Notes: generated by a model from the sequence alone, not told the origin. DNA of 64,000 nt from a bacterium (GCA_030824575.1 JAVBXL010000223.1:62001-126000); one strand, 5' to 3'. Counted from the first letter of the stretch, positions 29,482 to 39,417 are shown. Numbers and translations: made by a program.

Positions 29482-30423
29482 GTGGCTGCGCCAGAGGAGT
29501 GTCGATTGAACGATAATGGCGCAGTAATCCGCAAGGGACAGGAATGGCGCGGTGCGCCGATGGCACTGGCGACGGTGGTGTCGACCTGGGGGTCGGCCCC
29601 GCGGCCGCGCGGCAGCCATATGATCGTCCATGCCGATGGCCGGTTCGAAGGCAGTATTTCGGGCGGTTGCGTGGAAAGCGACGTGTTGCAACGCGCGGCG
29701 GAGGTGATCGGTGGGCGCGCCGCCCATGTCGAACGCTATGGCGTGGCCGATGGCGACGCCTGGGAAGTCGGGTTGCCGTGCGGCGGCGAAATCGCGGTGC
29801 TGGTCCAGCCGGTGAGCGAGGCGGGCTTCGCGCCCGGATTGTTCGACCGGATCGCCGCGGAAAGCACGAGGGGCCGGGCGCTGACGCTGGCAACCGATTT
29901 GGAGAGCGGGGTGACGCGCGAGTCGGCCGGGGCGGGCGATTTCCTCAATCGCTACGATCCACCGCGCCGCCTGCTGATCGTCGGCGCGGTGCAGATCGCC
30001 CAGAGCCTTGTGCCGTTGGCGCAGGCGATCGGGGTGACGCCGGTGGTGATCGATCCGCGCGGGCGTTTCCTGACGATCGAGCGCTTCCCCGGCGTGGAAT
30101 TGGACGACCGCTGGCCCGACGAGGCGATTGCGGCGCGCTTCCCAGGCGAATCGACTGCGGTCGTGACATTGAGCCATGACATCAAGATCGACGACCCCGC
30201 GCTGGTGGCGGCATTGCGCGCGCCCACCGGCTATGTCGCGGCGCTGGGATCGCGCAAGAGCCATGCGGCGCGGCGGGAGCGACTGGGGGCGATGGGCTTC
30301 GGGGCCGACGACCTGGCCCGCATCGACGGGCCGGCGGGGCTGGATATCGGCGCGATCGGTGCGGCGGAAATCGCGCTGTCGATCACGGCCGGGATGGTCG
30401 CGGGGTTCAACGCGCGACGTTGA
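29482..30423 (+). CDS. XdhC/CoxI family protein
   Basis: MALATVVSTWGSAPRPRGSHMIVHADGRFEGSISGGCVESDV...AALGSRKSHAARRERL. Confidence 0.9.
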   Translation: MAAPEECRLNDNGAVIRKGQEWRGAPMALATVVSTWGSAPRPRGSHMIVHADGRFEGSISGGCVESDVLQRAAEVIGGRAAHVERYGVADGDAWEVGLPCGGEIAVLVQPVSEAGFAPGLFDRIAAESTRGRALTLATDLESGVTRESAGAGDFLNRYDPPRRLLIVGAVQIAQSLVPLAQAIGVTPVVIDPRGRFLTIERFPGVELDDRWPDEAIAARFPGESTAVVTLSHDIKIDDPALVAALRAPTGYVAALGSRKSHAARRERLGAMGFGADDLARIDGPAGLDIGAIGAAEIALSITAGMVAGFNARR

Positions 30424-30664
30424 CGCTAATGCGTGCCCCCTGCCGCAAGGGATGGGCAGGGGACACATCCCTCACGCTGTCGGGCACAAAGGATGGCGCG
30501 CCCTAGCAAAGCGACGGGATGGATCAATACCCCGAACGACGTATTCGTGAAATTTCTTGTCGCCAAGCACTGTTATATAATCGTAATATTACAGACACTG
30601 TAATGTTTGGCAGGCAGCGACGCGCGCGAGAGCCGTTATCCACTTTGTTTCGGCAGGATATTTT

Positions 30665-30850
30665 TTAGCAGCAGCGACCGCCATTCTTGCCGCCGTAGCG
30701 TGCCTCCTGCCGGTCGCGAAAAAATTGCGTGCGGTCCATGGCCGGCCGGTCGGGATGATGCGCGGCCATGTGGCGCAGATAGGCGTCATAGTCGGGCAGG
30801 CCGACCATGAGTCGCGCGGTCTGGCGCAGCGTGACGAACAGCCCGATCAT
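30665..30850 (-). CDS. YbdD/YjiX family small protein
   Basis: ARLMVGLPDYDAYLRHMAAHHPDRPAMDRTQFFRDRQEARYGGKNGGRCC, downstream of cstA. Confidence 0.88.
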   Translation of the reverse strand: MIGLFVTLRQTARLMVGLPDYDAYLRHMAAHHPDRPAMDRTQFFRDRQEARYGGKNGGRCC

Positions 30851-32895
30851 TCGGCCGGCACCAGTTGAGAGGGGATTTCGCGCGCCGTGGGTGCGGCAGT
30901 CCGCCGGGCGGAGACACAGGTGCGAATGGTGAAGAAGAGCAGCGCCAGCACCACCGCCAGGAACAGCGCCACGAGCGCGGCGTCGATCCGGTCATTGAAG
31001 ATGATGCGCTGCATTTCCGCCATCGACTTAGCGGGGGCCAGCACCGTGCCGGCATCCGCTGCTGCACTGAACTTGGCTGCATGAGCGAGGAAGCCGACCT
31101 TGGCATCGGCCGAGAAGAGCTTGAGCCAACCGGCCGACAATGTGCAGATCAACAGCCAGACGGTGGGCAGCACCGTCACCCAGGCATAGCGGTCGCGCTT
31201 CATGCGGAACAAGACGGCGGTAGCGAGCATCAGGGCGATGGCGGCTAGCATCTGATTGGAGATACCGAACACCGGCCAGAGCGTGTTCACCCCGCCCAGC
31301 GGATCGGTGACGCCCTGATAGAGGAAGAAGCCCCAGGCCGCGACGGTCAGCGCCGTGGCGACGATGCCGGGAATGTGGCTCTTTGTATCCTTGAAGCTGG
31401 GCACGGCGAGCGCGATCAGATCCTGCAACATGAAGCGCCCGGCGCGCGTGCCTGCGTCCACCGCGGTCAGTATGAAGAGCGCCTCGAACAGGATCGCGAA
31501 ATGATACCAGAAGGCCTTCATCGCCGGGCCGCCGACGACATGGCTGAAGATTTCCGCCATCGCCACCGCCAGCGTCGGCGCGCCACCCGCGCGACTGATG
31601 ATGCTATGTTCGCCCACATCCTTCGCGGTCTGGGTGATGAGGTCAGGCGAGATCGGGAAGCCCATGGCGGTGACGGCGGCTGACGCGCTGGCGGCGTCCG
31701 TCCCGATCAACGCCGCGGGGCTGTTCATCGTGAAATAGATGCCGGGGTCCAGGATCGATGCGCCGACCAGCGCCATGATCGCCACGAACGCCTCCATCAG
31801 CATCGCGCCATAGCCGATCATCGGCGCATGGGCTTCGCTGGCGATCAGCTTGGGCGTGGTGCCGCTGGCGATCAGCGCGTGGAAGCCCGACACGGCGCCG
31901 CAAGCGATGGTGATGAACAGGAAGGGGAAAAGGCCGCCCGACCAGACCGGACCGTTGCCACCGACGAATTGCGTCAGCGCGGGCATCTTCAAGGGCGGGG
32001 CCATGATGACGATGCCGATCGCCAGCGCCGCGATCGCGCCGATCTTGAGGAAGGTGGACAGGTAATCGCGCGGCGCGAGCAACAGCCAGACCGGCAGGAC
32101 GGAGGCGATCGCGCCATAGCCAATCAATATCCAGCATAGCTGGACCGGGGTGAAGGTGAAGATCGGCCCCCAGACCGGCGAAAGCGATACCGCCTGGCCA
32201 CAGACGATCGCCGCCAGCAGGCCGAGGAGGCCCAGCAGCGACACTTCACCGATGCGGCCCGGCCTGATCCAGCGGGTATAGGCGCCCATCGCCATGGCCA
32301 GCGGCACAGTGGCGGCGACGGTGAACATGCCCCAGGGGCTTTCTGCCAGCGCCTTCACCACGATCAGCGCCAGCACGGCCAGGATGATGACCATGATCAT
32401 GAAGGCGCCGAACAGTGCGATGGTGCCCGCGACCTGCCCCATTTCCATGCGGATCAGTTCGCCCAGCGACTTGCCGTCGCGGCGCATGGAGATGAACAGG
32501 ATCATGAAATCCTGCACCGCACCCGCCAGCATGACGCCGACGATGATCCAGAGCGTGCCGGGGAGATAGCCCATCTGCGCCGCCAGCACCGGCCCGACGA
32601 GCGGCCCCGCACCCGCGATCGCTGCGAAATGATGGCCGAACAGGACGGACTTGTCGGTCGCGACATAGTCCAGGCCATCGGCGCGGCGGATGGCCGGGGT
32701 GGGCCGCGCTGGGTCCAGCCGCATGACATGGCGGGCGATGAAAAGGGCGTAATAACGATAGGCGACCAGGAAGCAGCTGACGGCGGCGACCACGATCCAC
32801 AGCGCGTTGACCGCTTCACCGCGCGACACCGCGACGATGGTAAGGGCAACCGCGCCGATGATGGCGATCAAAATCCAGGGAATGTGCCGGGTCAT
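30847..32895 (-). CDS. cstA: Carbon starvation protein CstA (pyruvate/peptide transporter family)
   Basis: FGHHFAAIAGAGPLVGPVLAAQMGYLPGTLWIIVGVMLAGAVQDF; overlaps ybdD-like gene. Confidence 0.95.
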   Translation of the reverse strand: MTRHIPWILIAIIGAVALTIVAVSRGEAVNALWIVVAAVSCFLVAYRYYALFIARHVMRLDPARPTPAIRRADGLDYVATDKSVLFGHHFAAIAGAGPLVGPVLAAQMGYLPGTLWIIVGVMLAGAVQDFMILFISMRRDGKSLGELIRMEMGQVAGTIALFGAFMIMVIILAVLALIVVKALAESPWGMFTVAATVPLAMAMGAYTRWIRPGRIGEVSLLGLLGLLAAIVCGQAVSLSPVWGPIFTFTPVQLCWILIGYGAIASVLPVWLLLAPRDYLSTFLKIGAIAALAIGIVIMAPPLKMPALTQFVGGNGPVWSGGLFPFLFITIACGAVSGFHALIASGTTPKLIASEAHAPMIGYGAMLMEAFVAIMALVGASILDPGIYFTMNSPAALIGTDAASASAAVTAMGFPISPDLITQTAKDVGEHSIISRAGGAPTLAVAMAEIFSHVVGGPAMKAFWYHFAILFEALFILTAVDAGTRAGRFMLQDLIALAVPSFKDTKSHIPGIVATALTVAAWGFFLYQGVTDPLGGVNTLWPVFGISNQMLAAIALMLATAVLFRMKRDRYAWVTVLPTVWLLICTLSAGWLKLFSADAKVGFLAHAAKFSAAADAGTVLAPAKSMAEMQRIIFNDRIDAALVALFLAVVLALLFFTIRTCVSARRTAAPTAREIPSQLVPAE

Positions 32896-33099
32896 GCCGC
32901 CTCGCGTCGATGGGTAGCCTGGCCCGAAATCCCCGCCGTCCTGCGGGTGCAGGAGCATGGCGGAGCAGGTGGCAGGCCTGATTTCCACGCTACCCTAAGC
33001 CGCTATGCTTGAAAGACAACCGCCTACCTTAGACGGAGGGCGCTTCGGCGGAACGGGGAATGGTGGTGGTGCGGAACGGCCTTATGCGCAGATTGCGGT

Positions 33100-33501
33100 C
33101 TAGCGGCGGCGGAACGGCCAGTCGGTCACGCCGCTGGCCCAGAGCGCCCACCAGATGATGACCGGCTGTAGCGCCAGCCGCGGGCCATGATACCACCAAC
33201 TCAGATGCGCGCCTCCCAGCGGAATGTCGTTGAGCGCGTGGTTGATATTGGCCGGCCAGACGCACAGAGCGTAAAGTGCGAGGCCGATGCCCGCCGCGGG
33301 GCGCAGGCGCGGGATCATCAGCCCGATCGCGCCAGCCAGTTCGGCCACGCCGGTCATCGCCACCACCAGTTCGGGCATGGGCACCCAATGTGGCGTGATC
33401 GCCAGAAAGCCACCCGGCCGCGACAGATGGGCGACGCCGGCAAAGGCGTAGACGGCGGCCAGGACCAGCCTCGCGACCGTCCGGCCGCGCGTCGCGGTCA
33501 A
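33100..33501 (-). CDS. DoxX-like membrane protein
   Basis: LAAVYAFAGVAHLSRPGGFLAITPHWVPMPELVVAMTGVAELAGAIGLMIP; start overlaps upstream stop. Confidence 0.75.
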   Translation of the reverse strand: MTATRGRTVARLVLAAVYAFAGVAHLSRPGGFLAITPHWVPMPELVVAMTGVAELAGAIGLMIPRLRPAAGIGLALYALCVWPANINHALNDIPLGGAHLSWWYHGPRLALQPVIIWWALWASGVTDWPFRRR

Positions 33502-33944
33502 TGCGTCACGTCGATTTCAAGCTCGCCTTCATCCTGCCCGTCCCAATAATGGGCGCGCTCGGCATGGACCTTTATCATCACCAGCCCCGGCGTATCGGCA
33601 CCATCCTCGAACCAGACTTCCAGATCGGGGTTCCAATGTTCCTCGAATTGCGCACGGTCGCGGATCAGGTCGGCGCGGCCCTCCAGCGCAATGAAAAGCG
33701 GGCGCTGGCCGAACAGGCCGCTCTTGCCATGGAAGGACAGGCTGACCCGTGGGTCGCGCTCGATATCGCGCACCATCAGCGTATCTTCGGTGGTGAAATA
33801 ATAGCTGTCGCCGCCATGGGCTACATCCTGGTTGTTGCTCATCGGACGAGCGCCGATATGGCCATCCTCCGTATGGGTGGACAGCATGGCGAAATCGATA
33901 TGCTGCATCTTTTCGGCCAGGCTGGCGATCGTGTGCTGCACCAT
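33498..33944 (-). CDS. Pyridoxamine 5'-phosphate oxidase-like (general stress protein 26-type) protein
   Basis: FAMLSTHTEDGHIGARPMSNNQ...DIERDPRVSLSF. Confidence 0.88.
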   Translation of the reverse strand: MVQHTIASLAEKMQHIDFAMLSTHTEDGHIGARPMSNNQDVAHGGDSYYFTTEDTLMVRDIERDPRVSLSFHGKSGLFGQRPLFIALEGRADLIRDRAQFEEHWNPDLEVWFEDGADTPGLVMIKVHAERAHYWDGQDEGELEIDVTH

Positions 33945-34072
33945 GGGACTCTCCTCTACTCGATCCGCTGTTAACGCAGGACAGGCCGAGTCGGGTTCCA
34001 TCGATCGGATTCGACTCTCGATCGATAAGAACATATCATGAACATTATCGACATGATTCGGGAGTCATCGTC

Positions 34073-34624
34073 ATGGAAAGCCGCACCTCGCCGCTTTACC
34101 GCCCTTTTTTCGCGCTGAAGCCGCCGCCGGTCGTCGCGCGGCAGATCGATCATTTCGCCGCGACCCTGGCGCCGGGCGCGGACCGTATCCTGCCCGAACA
34201 TCAGCATGTCACGCTCGGCATCACGACCGACTGGCCGGACTATCCCTATGAACTGATCAAGGCGCTACGCCGGGCGGCAGCGGGGATCACGGCGGAGCCG
34301 TTCGACCTGATGTTGGACGGCGTGCATGTTGGCGGCCAGTCGGCCGCCTTGCGGCCGTCGCGCAGCATTGCCGGGTTGAAGACAGTGCAGCAGCAGGTCG
34401 CCGCTGCGATGGCGCGGGCCGGGGCGACGCCGCGTCCGGGCTGACGCTTCAGTCCGCACCAGACATTGTTCTACAGCGACGCGCGGCCCAGCCAGCAGCG
34501 CATCGAAGGGTTTGGCTGGCATGTGGACGAGGTGGTGTTGGTGTGCAGCCATGTCGGCCGCACCCGGCATGAGATTATGGGAAGTTGGCCGCTCAAGGGC
34601 GAAGCGCAATATCGGCTGTTTTGA
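34073..34624 (+). pseudogene. 2'-5' RNA ligase (2H phosphoesterase) family gene interrupted by a single in-frame TGA
   Basis: First HxTx (HVTLG) before TGA at 34442-34444; the same frame continues RFSPHQTLFYSDARPSQQRIEGFGWHVDEVVLVCSHVGRTRHEIMGSWPLKGEAQYRLF* and carries the second HxT motif. Confidence 0.85.
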
Positions 34625-34667
34625 TGCGCCGGGAATGGGTAGTTTCCTGCCATTCCCAAAATCCAAA

Positions 34668-34767
34668 CATCCGTTCGCCCTGAGCCTGTCGAAGGACTTC
34701 ACTTCTTTTAAAATTCGAGGGATTTAAAGAAAAAACAGGGCTTCGACAGGCTCAGCCCGAACGGATG
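34668..34767. repeat. REP-like intergenic inverted repeat, copy 1
   Basis: catccgttcgccctgagcctgtcgaag (34668-34694) vs cttcgacaggctcagcccgaacggatg (34741-34767), 25/27 paired. Confidence 0.85.
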
Positions 34768-34802
34768 TTGGATGTCTGTAATGGTCGATCCCGGTCCATC
34801 CG

Positions 34803-35105
34803 CTAACGCTTGCGCACGAACTCCGCGCGCAGCACCAGGCCCTTGATCCCGTCATAGCGGCAGTCGATTTCCTGGGCGTCGCCGGTCAGGCGGATCGACT
34901 TGATGAGCGTGCCGCGTTTGAGCGTCTGGCCCGCGCCCTTGACGGTCAGATCCTTGATCAGCGTCACCTGGTCGCCATCGGCCAACAGGTTGCCCACCGA
35001 ATCGCGGACCTCGACGGCGTCAGTAGCGTCGCTTGCCACAGGGGCGTCCGCCGCGCTGATCCATTCGCCGCTGGCTTCGTCATAGACATAATCGTCGTCG
35101 GCCAT
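34803..35105 (-). CDS. PhnA/YjdM C-terminal-domain protein
   Basis: VRDSVGNLLADGDQVTLIKDLTVKGAGQTLKRGTLIKSIRLTGDAQEIDCRYDGIKGLVLRAEFVRK. Confidence 0.87.
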   Translation of the reverse strand: MADDDYVYDEASGEWISAADAPVASDATDAVEVRDSVGNLLADGDQVTLIKDLTVKGAGQTLKRGTLIKSIRLTGDAQEIDCRYDGIKGLVLRAEFVRKR

Positions 35106-35111
35106 GGTCAT

Positions 35112-35756
35112 CTATCCCTGGGTTACGCTTTGCAGCACGGCGGCACGCAATTCGGGGATGCCCATGCCCTTTTCGCTCGACGTGACGATGATGTCGGGAT
35201 GGGCGGCGGGGCGTTTGCGGATCGCGTCGGCGGTGGCCTGGGTCACGGCGGCCAGGTCGCTCGCCTTGATCTTGTCCGCCTTGGTCAGGACAATGCGATA
35301 GCTGACCGCCGCCCCGTCCAGCATGTCGAGCATGTCATTATCCACATCCTTGACGCCGTGGCGGCTGTCGATCAGGACCAGCGCCCGTTTCAGCGAGGCG
35401 CGCCCGCGCAGATAGTCGTTCACCAGGAACTTCCATTTGCGCACGACATCCTTGGGTGCCTTGGCATAGCCATAGCCCGGCATATCGACCAGCCGGAACT
35501 GAAGCGGCACGCCCACGTCGAAGAAATTGAGTTCCTGCGTCCGCCCCGGTGTGTTGGACGTGCGGGCCAGGCCATTGCGGTTGGTCAGCGCATTAAGCAG
35601 CGAGGATTTGCCGACATTGGAGCGGCCCGCAAACGCCACTTCGTTGACATCCATGTCGGGCAGGAAGTCCAGCGTGGGCGCGGATTTGAGGAAGGCGATC
35701 GGCCCGCTGAAGAGCTTGCGCGCTTCCTCGATCAGGTCAGTATTTTCTTCTGTCAC
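35112..35756 (-). CDS. engB: Ribosome biogenesis GTP-binding protein YihA/EngB
   Basis: [55 protein letters not shown]. Confidence 0.96.
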   Translation of the reverse strand: MTEENTDLIEEARKLFSGPIAFLKSAPTLDFLPDMDVNEVAFAGRSNVGKSSLLNALTNRNGLARTSNTPGRTQELNFFDVGVPLQFRLVDMPGYGYAKAPKDVVRKWKFLVNDYLRGRASLKRALVLIDSRHGVKDVDNDMLDMLDGAAVSYRIVLTKADKIKASDLAAVTQATADAIRKRPAAHPDIIVTSSEKGMGIPELRAAVLQSVTQG

Positions 35757-35764
35757 GTTCTTCT

Positions 35765-35880
35765 CCGTTCGCCCTGAGTAACCGCTGAGCTTGTCGAAGC
35801 GGTGTATCGAAGGGCCGAAGGCGCGCGATGCTTCGATACGGGCCTTCGACTTCGCTCAGTCCCAACTCAGCACGAACGGG
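35765..35880. repeat. REP-like intergenic inverted repeat, copy 2
   Basis: ccgttcgccctgag...ctgagcttgtcgaagc...gccttcgacttcgctcag...ctcagcacgaacggg. Confidence 0.75.
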
Positions 35881-35896
35881 GACTTGGTAGGGTTAT

Positions 35897-37600
35897 TTAC
35901 TTCGTCGCCGTCGCCGTGCTTAGCACCGGATGGCGGCGATACAGCCACCATTGTTGCGCCATCGACAGGCAGTTGTTGGTGATCCAGTAGACCAGCAGGC
36001 CCGCCGCGAAGGGCGCCATGATGAACATCATCATCCACGGCATGATCGAGAAGATCTGCTGCTGCATCGGGTCCATCTGGGCGGGGTTCAGCTTGAACTG
36101 GAAATACATGCTGATGCCCAGCAGCAGCGCCAGCACGCCGATCGCCAGGAAGGACGGCGGGGTGAAGGGCAGCAGGCCGAACAGGTTGAAGATATGCAGC
36201 GGATCGGGCGCGGACAGATCCTTGATCCACAGCACGAACGGCTGATGGCGCATTTCGATCGTCAGCATCAGTACCTTGTAGAGCGCGAAGAAGATCGGAA
36301 TCTGGATGAAGATGGGTAGGCAGCCCGCCAGCGGGTTGACCTTTTCCGTCTTGTAAAGCGCCATCATCTCCTGCTGGAGACGGGGCTTGTCGTCCTTATA
36401 TTTCTCCTGCAGCGCCTTCATCTTGGGCTGCACGGCGCGCATCGCCGCCATGCTGGCGAACTGGCGCTGGGCGACCGGGAACATCAGGCCGCGCACCACG
36501 AAGGTCAGGCAGATGATGGCGAAGCCGAAATTGCCAAGTGTTTCGAACAGCCAGTGGAGCAGCGCGAAGATCGGCTGTTCGAACCAGTAGAACCAGCCCC
36601 AGTCAATCGCCCGGTCGAACAGCTTCACGCCGTCGCGCTCATAGGCCTGGAGCGTCTTGACTTCCTTGGCACCCACATAGAGGCGAATGGTCTGCGTCGC
36701 GGCCTTGCCGGGTGCCAGCATGGTTGACCCCAGCGCGGCGTCTGCCTGATATTGCGCACCGGTGCCTTTACGGAACTGGCCCGCGAAATCGGCGTCCGCG
36801 CCGGGGACGAGGGCGGAGAGCCAATATTTGTCGGTGAAGCCGATCCAGCCGCCCTTGGACTGGAAGCTCTGGGTCGATGGACCCTTGTCCAGATCCTTGT
36901 AGTTCACGTCATAATTGGCCGCGCCGTTGAACACGCCCATCGGGCCGACATGGATAGTCCAGGTGTCGGGGTCCTTGGGGATGCCGGTGCGGCTGATATA
37001 GCTGTAGGGCTTGACGCCGACGGCGCCCGCGCCGCTGTTCGACACTTTCTGCGCGGCGGAGATCATATAATTTTGATCGACGCTCAGGCGGATTTCGAAG
37101 GTCTGGCCAGCGCCATTGTTCCAGGTCAGCGTCACCGGGCTGGTCGGGGTCAGCGCGCTGCCCTGCGCGGTCCAGACCGTGTCCTTGTTGGGCGTCTTCA
37201 ACCCTTCGCCCTGCCAGCCGAAGCCAGCGAAATAGGCGTCCTGCGTGCCGCTGGGACTATACAGGCGGACGGCGGGCGAATCCTTGGCGATCGTCTCGCG
37301 ATAGGTCGGCAGCACGATATCGTCGATGCGCGCGCCGCGCAGATTGATCGATCCGGTCAGCTTGGGCGTGCGGATCGGCACGCGCGGGCTTTCCTTCAAT
37401 ACGATGGCGCGGTCGCGAATCGTGACGGGGCCGTCCGCCGTATCGGTGCCTGGGGCGGCGACCGGCGTGGTCTTGCCGCCTTCGATTCTGGTCGCGGGCG
37501 GATTGGCCGCCGGGAAAAAATAATGCGAGACATAGGGCCAGCCGAACAGGATCGCTGCGGTCAGCAGCACCGCCAGAATGATATTCTTCTTGTCGTCCAC
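35897..37600 (-). CDS. yidC: Membrane protein insertase YidC
   Basis: N-terminal MDDKKNIILAVLLTAAILFGWPYV, C-terminal MFPVAQRQFASMAAMRAVQPKMKALQEKYKDDKPRLQQEMMALYKTEKVNPLAGCLPIFIQIPIFFALYKVL. Confidence 0.97.
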   Translation of the reverse strand: MDDKKNIILAVLLTAAILFGWPYVSHYFFPAANPPATRIEGGKTTPVAAPGTDTADGPVTIRDRAIVLKESPRVPIRTPKLTGSINLRGARIDDIVLPTYRETIAKDSPAVRLYSPSGTQDAYFAGFGWQGEGLKTPNKDTVWTAQGSALTPTSPVTLTWNNGAGQTFEIRLSVDQNYMISAAQKVSNSGAGAVGVKPYSYISRTGIPKDPDTWTIHVGPMGVFNGAANYDVNYKDLDKGPSTQSFQSKGGWIGFTDKYWLSALVPGADADFAGQFRKGTGAQYQADAALGSTMLAPGKAATQTIRLYVGAKEVKTLQAYERDGVKLFDRAIDWGWFYWFEQPIFALLHWLFETLGNFGFAIICLTFVVRGLMFPVAQRQFASMAAMRAVQPKMKALQEKYKDDKPRLQQEMMALYKTEKVNPLAGCLPIFIQIPIFFALYKVLMLTIEMRHQPFVLWIKDLSAPDPLHIFNLFGLLPFTPPSFLAIGVLALLLGISMYFQFKLNPAQMDPMQQQIFSIMPWMMMFIMAPFAAGLLVYWITNNCLSMAQQWWLYRRHPVLSTATATK

Positions 37601-37630
37601 GTTGTTCGGCTCCGCCGTCTTATGTCTGTG

Positions 37631-37843
37631 TCAGGGGACCGGGTCGTAGCCCGACCCGCCCCATGGGTGGCATCGCATTAGCCGCTTGAACCCCAACCAG
37701 CTACCCTTGATCGCGCCATATTTGCCGATCGCCTGAATCGTATATTCGGAGCAGGACGGGGCGTAGCGGCAGGTGGGGGGCAGGATGCGCGAAGGGCCAA
37801 GTTGCCAGAAGCGCGCGAGCAGGATGAGCAGGCGGGCGATCAT
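37631..37843 (-). CDS. yidD: Membrane protein insertion efficiency factor YidD
   Basis: CRYAPSCSEYTIQAIGKYGAIKGSWLGFKRLMRCHPWGGSGYDPVP. Confidence 0.97.
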   Translation of the reverse strand: MIARLLILLARFWQLGPSRILPPTCRYAPSCSEYTIQAIGKYGAIKGSWLGFKRLMRCHPWGGSGYDPVP

Positions 37844-38253
37844 GGCTTTTCGCCGGTGCGCGCCGCTTGCGGGTCGCTCTTTTGGGCGGGCTTGCCCTTG
37901 CGAGGGCGGGGCGGGCCGCGCGGCGGATCGATCGGGCGCGTCATGATCTTGCCCAGCGCCTTGCCCAGTTCGGCGTGCAACAGCACAAAATCGCGTTCGA
38001 TCCCGCCTTCGCGGCCAATCAGCACATGATCCGCGCCGGCAATGCCATGGGCTGGCAGCAATGCGCGCGCTAGAACGCGAAAGCGGCGCTTCATCCGGTT
38101 ACGGATGACGGCGCCGCCAATCTTCTTCGTGACCGTGATGCCGATACGCATCGCCGGATCGCCGTCGCCGCGTTCGCGTACCAGCAGGACGAATCCCGGC
38201 ATGGGCGCGCGGCGTCCCCGATTCGCCGCCAGAAAATCCGCACGCCTGCGCAT
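37840..38253 (-). CDS. rnpA: Ribonuclease P protein component
   Basis: RRRADFLAANRGRRAPMPGFVLLV...RIGITVTKKIGGAVIRNRMKRRFRVLARALLP; the longer ORF in the track overlaps rpmH out of frame. Confidence 0.92.
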   Translation of the reverse strand: MRRRADFLAANRGRRAPMPGFVLLVRERGDGDPAMRIGITVTKKIGGAVIRNRMKRRFRVLARALLPAHGIAGADHVLIGREGGIERDFVLLHAELGKALGKIMTRPIDPPRGPPRPRKGKPAQKSDPQAARTGEKP

Positions 38254-38285
38254 AATGGCAGGCGCAGCGGACGGCGGCGCGTCGA

Positions 38286-38420
38286 TCAGGCGCTCAGGCT
38301 CTTGCGGCCACGCGAACGGCGTGCGCGAATCACATTGCGGCCGCCTGGGGTCGCCATGCGGGCGCGGAAACCGTGACGGCGCTTCCGAACCAGATTGCTC
38401 GGCTGAAAAGTGCGCTTCAT
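38286..38420 (-). CDS. rpmH: 50S ribosomal protein L34 (not in the supplied ORF track)
   Basis: Manual translation gives [44 protein letters not shown]. Confidence 0.98.
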   Translation of the reverse strand: MKRTFQPSNLVRKRRHGFRARMATPGGRNVIRARRSRGRKSLSA

Positions 38421-38460
38421 CGTTCATTCCTCAAAAAACAACTAGAGAATCGGGCGTGAC

Positions 38461-38486
38461 AAAAAAGGGCCGCCAAAACAGCGGCC
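38461..38486 (-). terminator. Hairpin with T tract upstream of rpmH
   Basis: On minus strand GGCCGC-tgttttg-GCGGCC followed by cTTTTTT. Confidence 0.7.
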
Positions 38487-38555
38487 ACCAGTCAGGGGGC
38501 GTCCGATAGGCAAAAGGGCGGGGGAAGTCAATGGCGGGTGGCCGCAATCTATAGG

Positions 38556-38633
38556 CCCGTTCGCTTCGAGCGAAGTCGAGAAGCGGCAAGCGCCATGCTG
38601 ATGTTTCTCGACTTCGCTGGAAACGAACGGATG
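38556..38633. repeat. REP-like intergenic inverted repeat, copy 3
   Basis: cccgttcgcttcgagcgaagtcgagaag...tttctcgacttcgctggaaacgaacggatg. Confidence 0.75.
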
Positions 38634-38647
38634 TCGCTTATATTGCC

Positions 38648-39415
38648 TTACTTCCCCCGCGTGGTCGCCACGGCCGCCTTGAGCGCGTCATAGCCGACCG
38701 CGCCGCCCAGCACCTGACCGCCGATGACGAAGGTCGGGGTGCCGCTGGCCTGCAATTTCTGGGCAAGAGCGATGTTGGACTGGATCTCGGCATCATATTT
38801 GGTCGATGCGATCGCCGAATCGGCTTCGGATTTGGTAATGCCCGCCTTGGCCGCTGCCGCGACGATCGTGTCGCGCGTGACCTTGCCCGCGCCATAAAGC
38901 GCCTTGTGGTAGGCCATATATTGGCCGCGCTCGGCCGCCAGCAGTGATACCTTGGCTGCGGCGCTGCTTTCGTCCGACAGGATGGGCAGTTCGCGATAGA
39001 CGACCTTCACCTTCGCGTCACCCGCGACCAGCTTGGCGAGGTCGGGCAGCGAAGCGCGGCAATAGCCGCAGGCATAGTCGAAAAATTCGACCACGGTGAC
39101 ATCGGCATTGGCCGCGCCTTCCCATGCCCCGGCATAGGGCGTTTCTAGCGCGCTCCGGCTGGCGTCGATGGTGCCCGACATGCGCTGCGCCTGTAATTTT
39201 TCGACGGCCTGCGGGATGATTTCGGGATGCTCCAGAATATAGTCGTGAACGATCTTTTCGATCGCCGCCTTATCGGTAGCATTGACGCTGGCGGGTGCCT
39301 GCACGGCGAGCGCGGTGCCGGCGGCAGCCGCGATGAGGGCGAAAGCGCCAAGGGTCATCTGGATCGTCCTGTTGGAAAGGGCCGCGCGAAAGCTCGGCCG
39401 GGTCTGGTCTGTCAT
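38648..39415 (-). CDS. DsbA-family thioredoxin-fold protein
   Basis: VVEFFDYACGYCRASLPDLAKL (CGYC), GTPTFVIGGQVLGGAVGYDAL. Confidence 0.92.
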   Translation of the reverse strand: MTDQTRPSFRAALSNRTIQMTLGAFALIAAAAGTALAVQAPASVNATDKAAIEKIVHDYILEHPEIIPQAVEKLQAQRMSGTIDASRSALETPYAGAWEGAANADVTVVEFFDYACGYCRASLPDLAKLVAGDAKVKVVYRELPILSDESSAAAKVSLLAAERGQYMAYHKALYGAGKVTRDTIVAAAAKAGITKSEADSAIASTKYDAEIQSNIALAQKLQASGTPTFVIGGQVLGGAVGYDALKAAVATTRGK

Positions 39416-39417
39416 CT

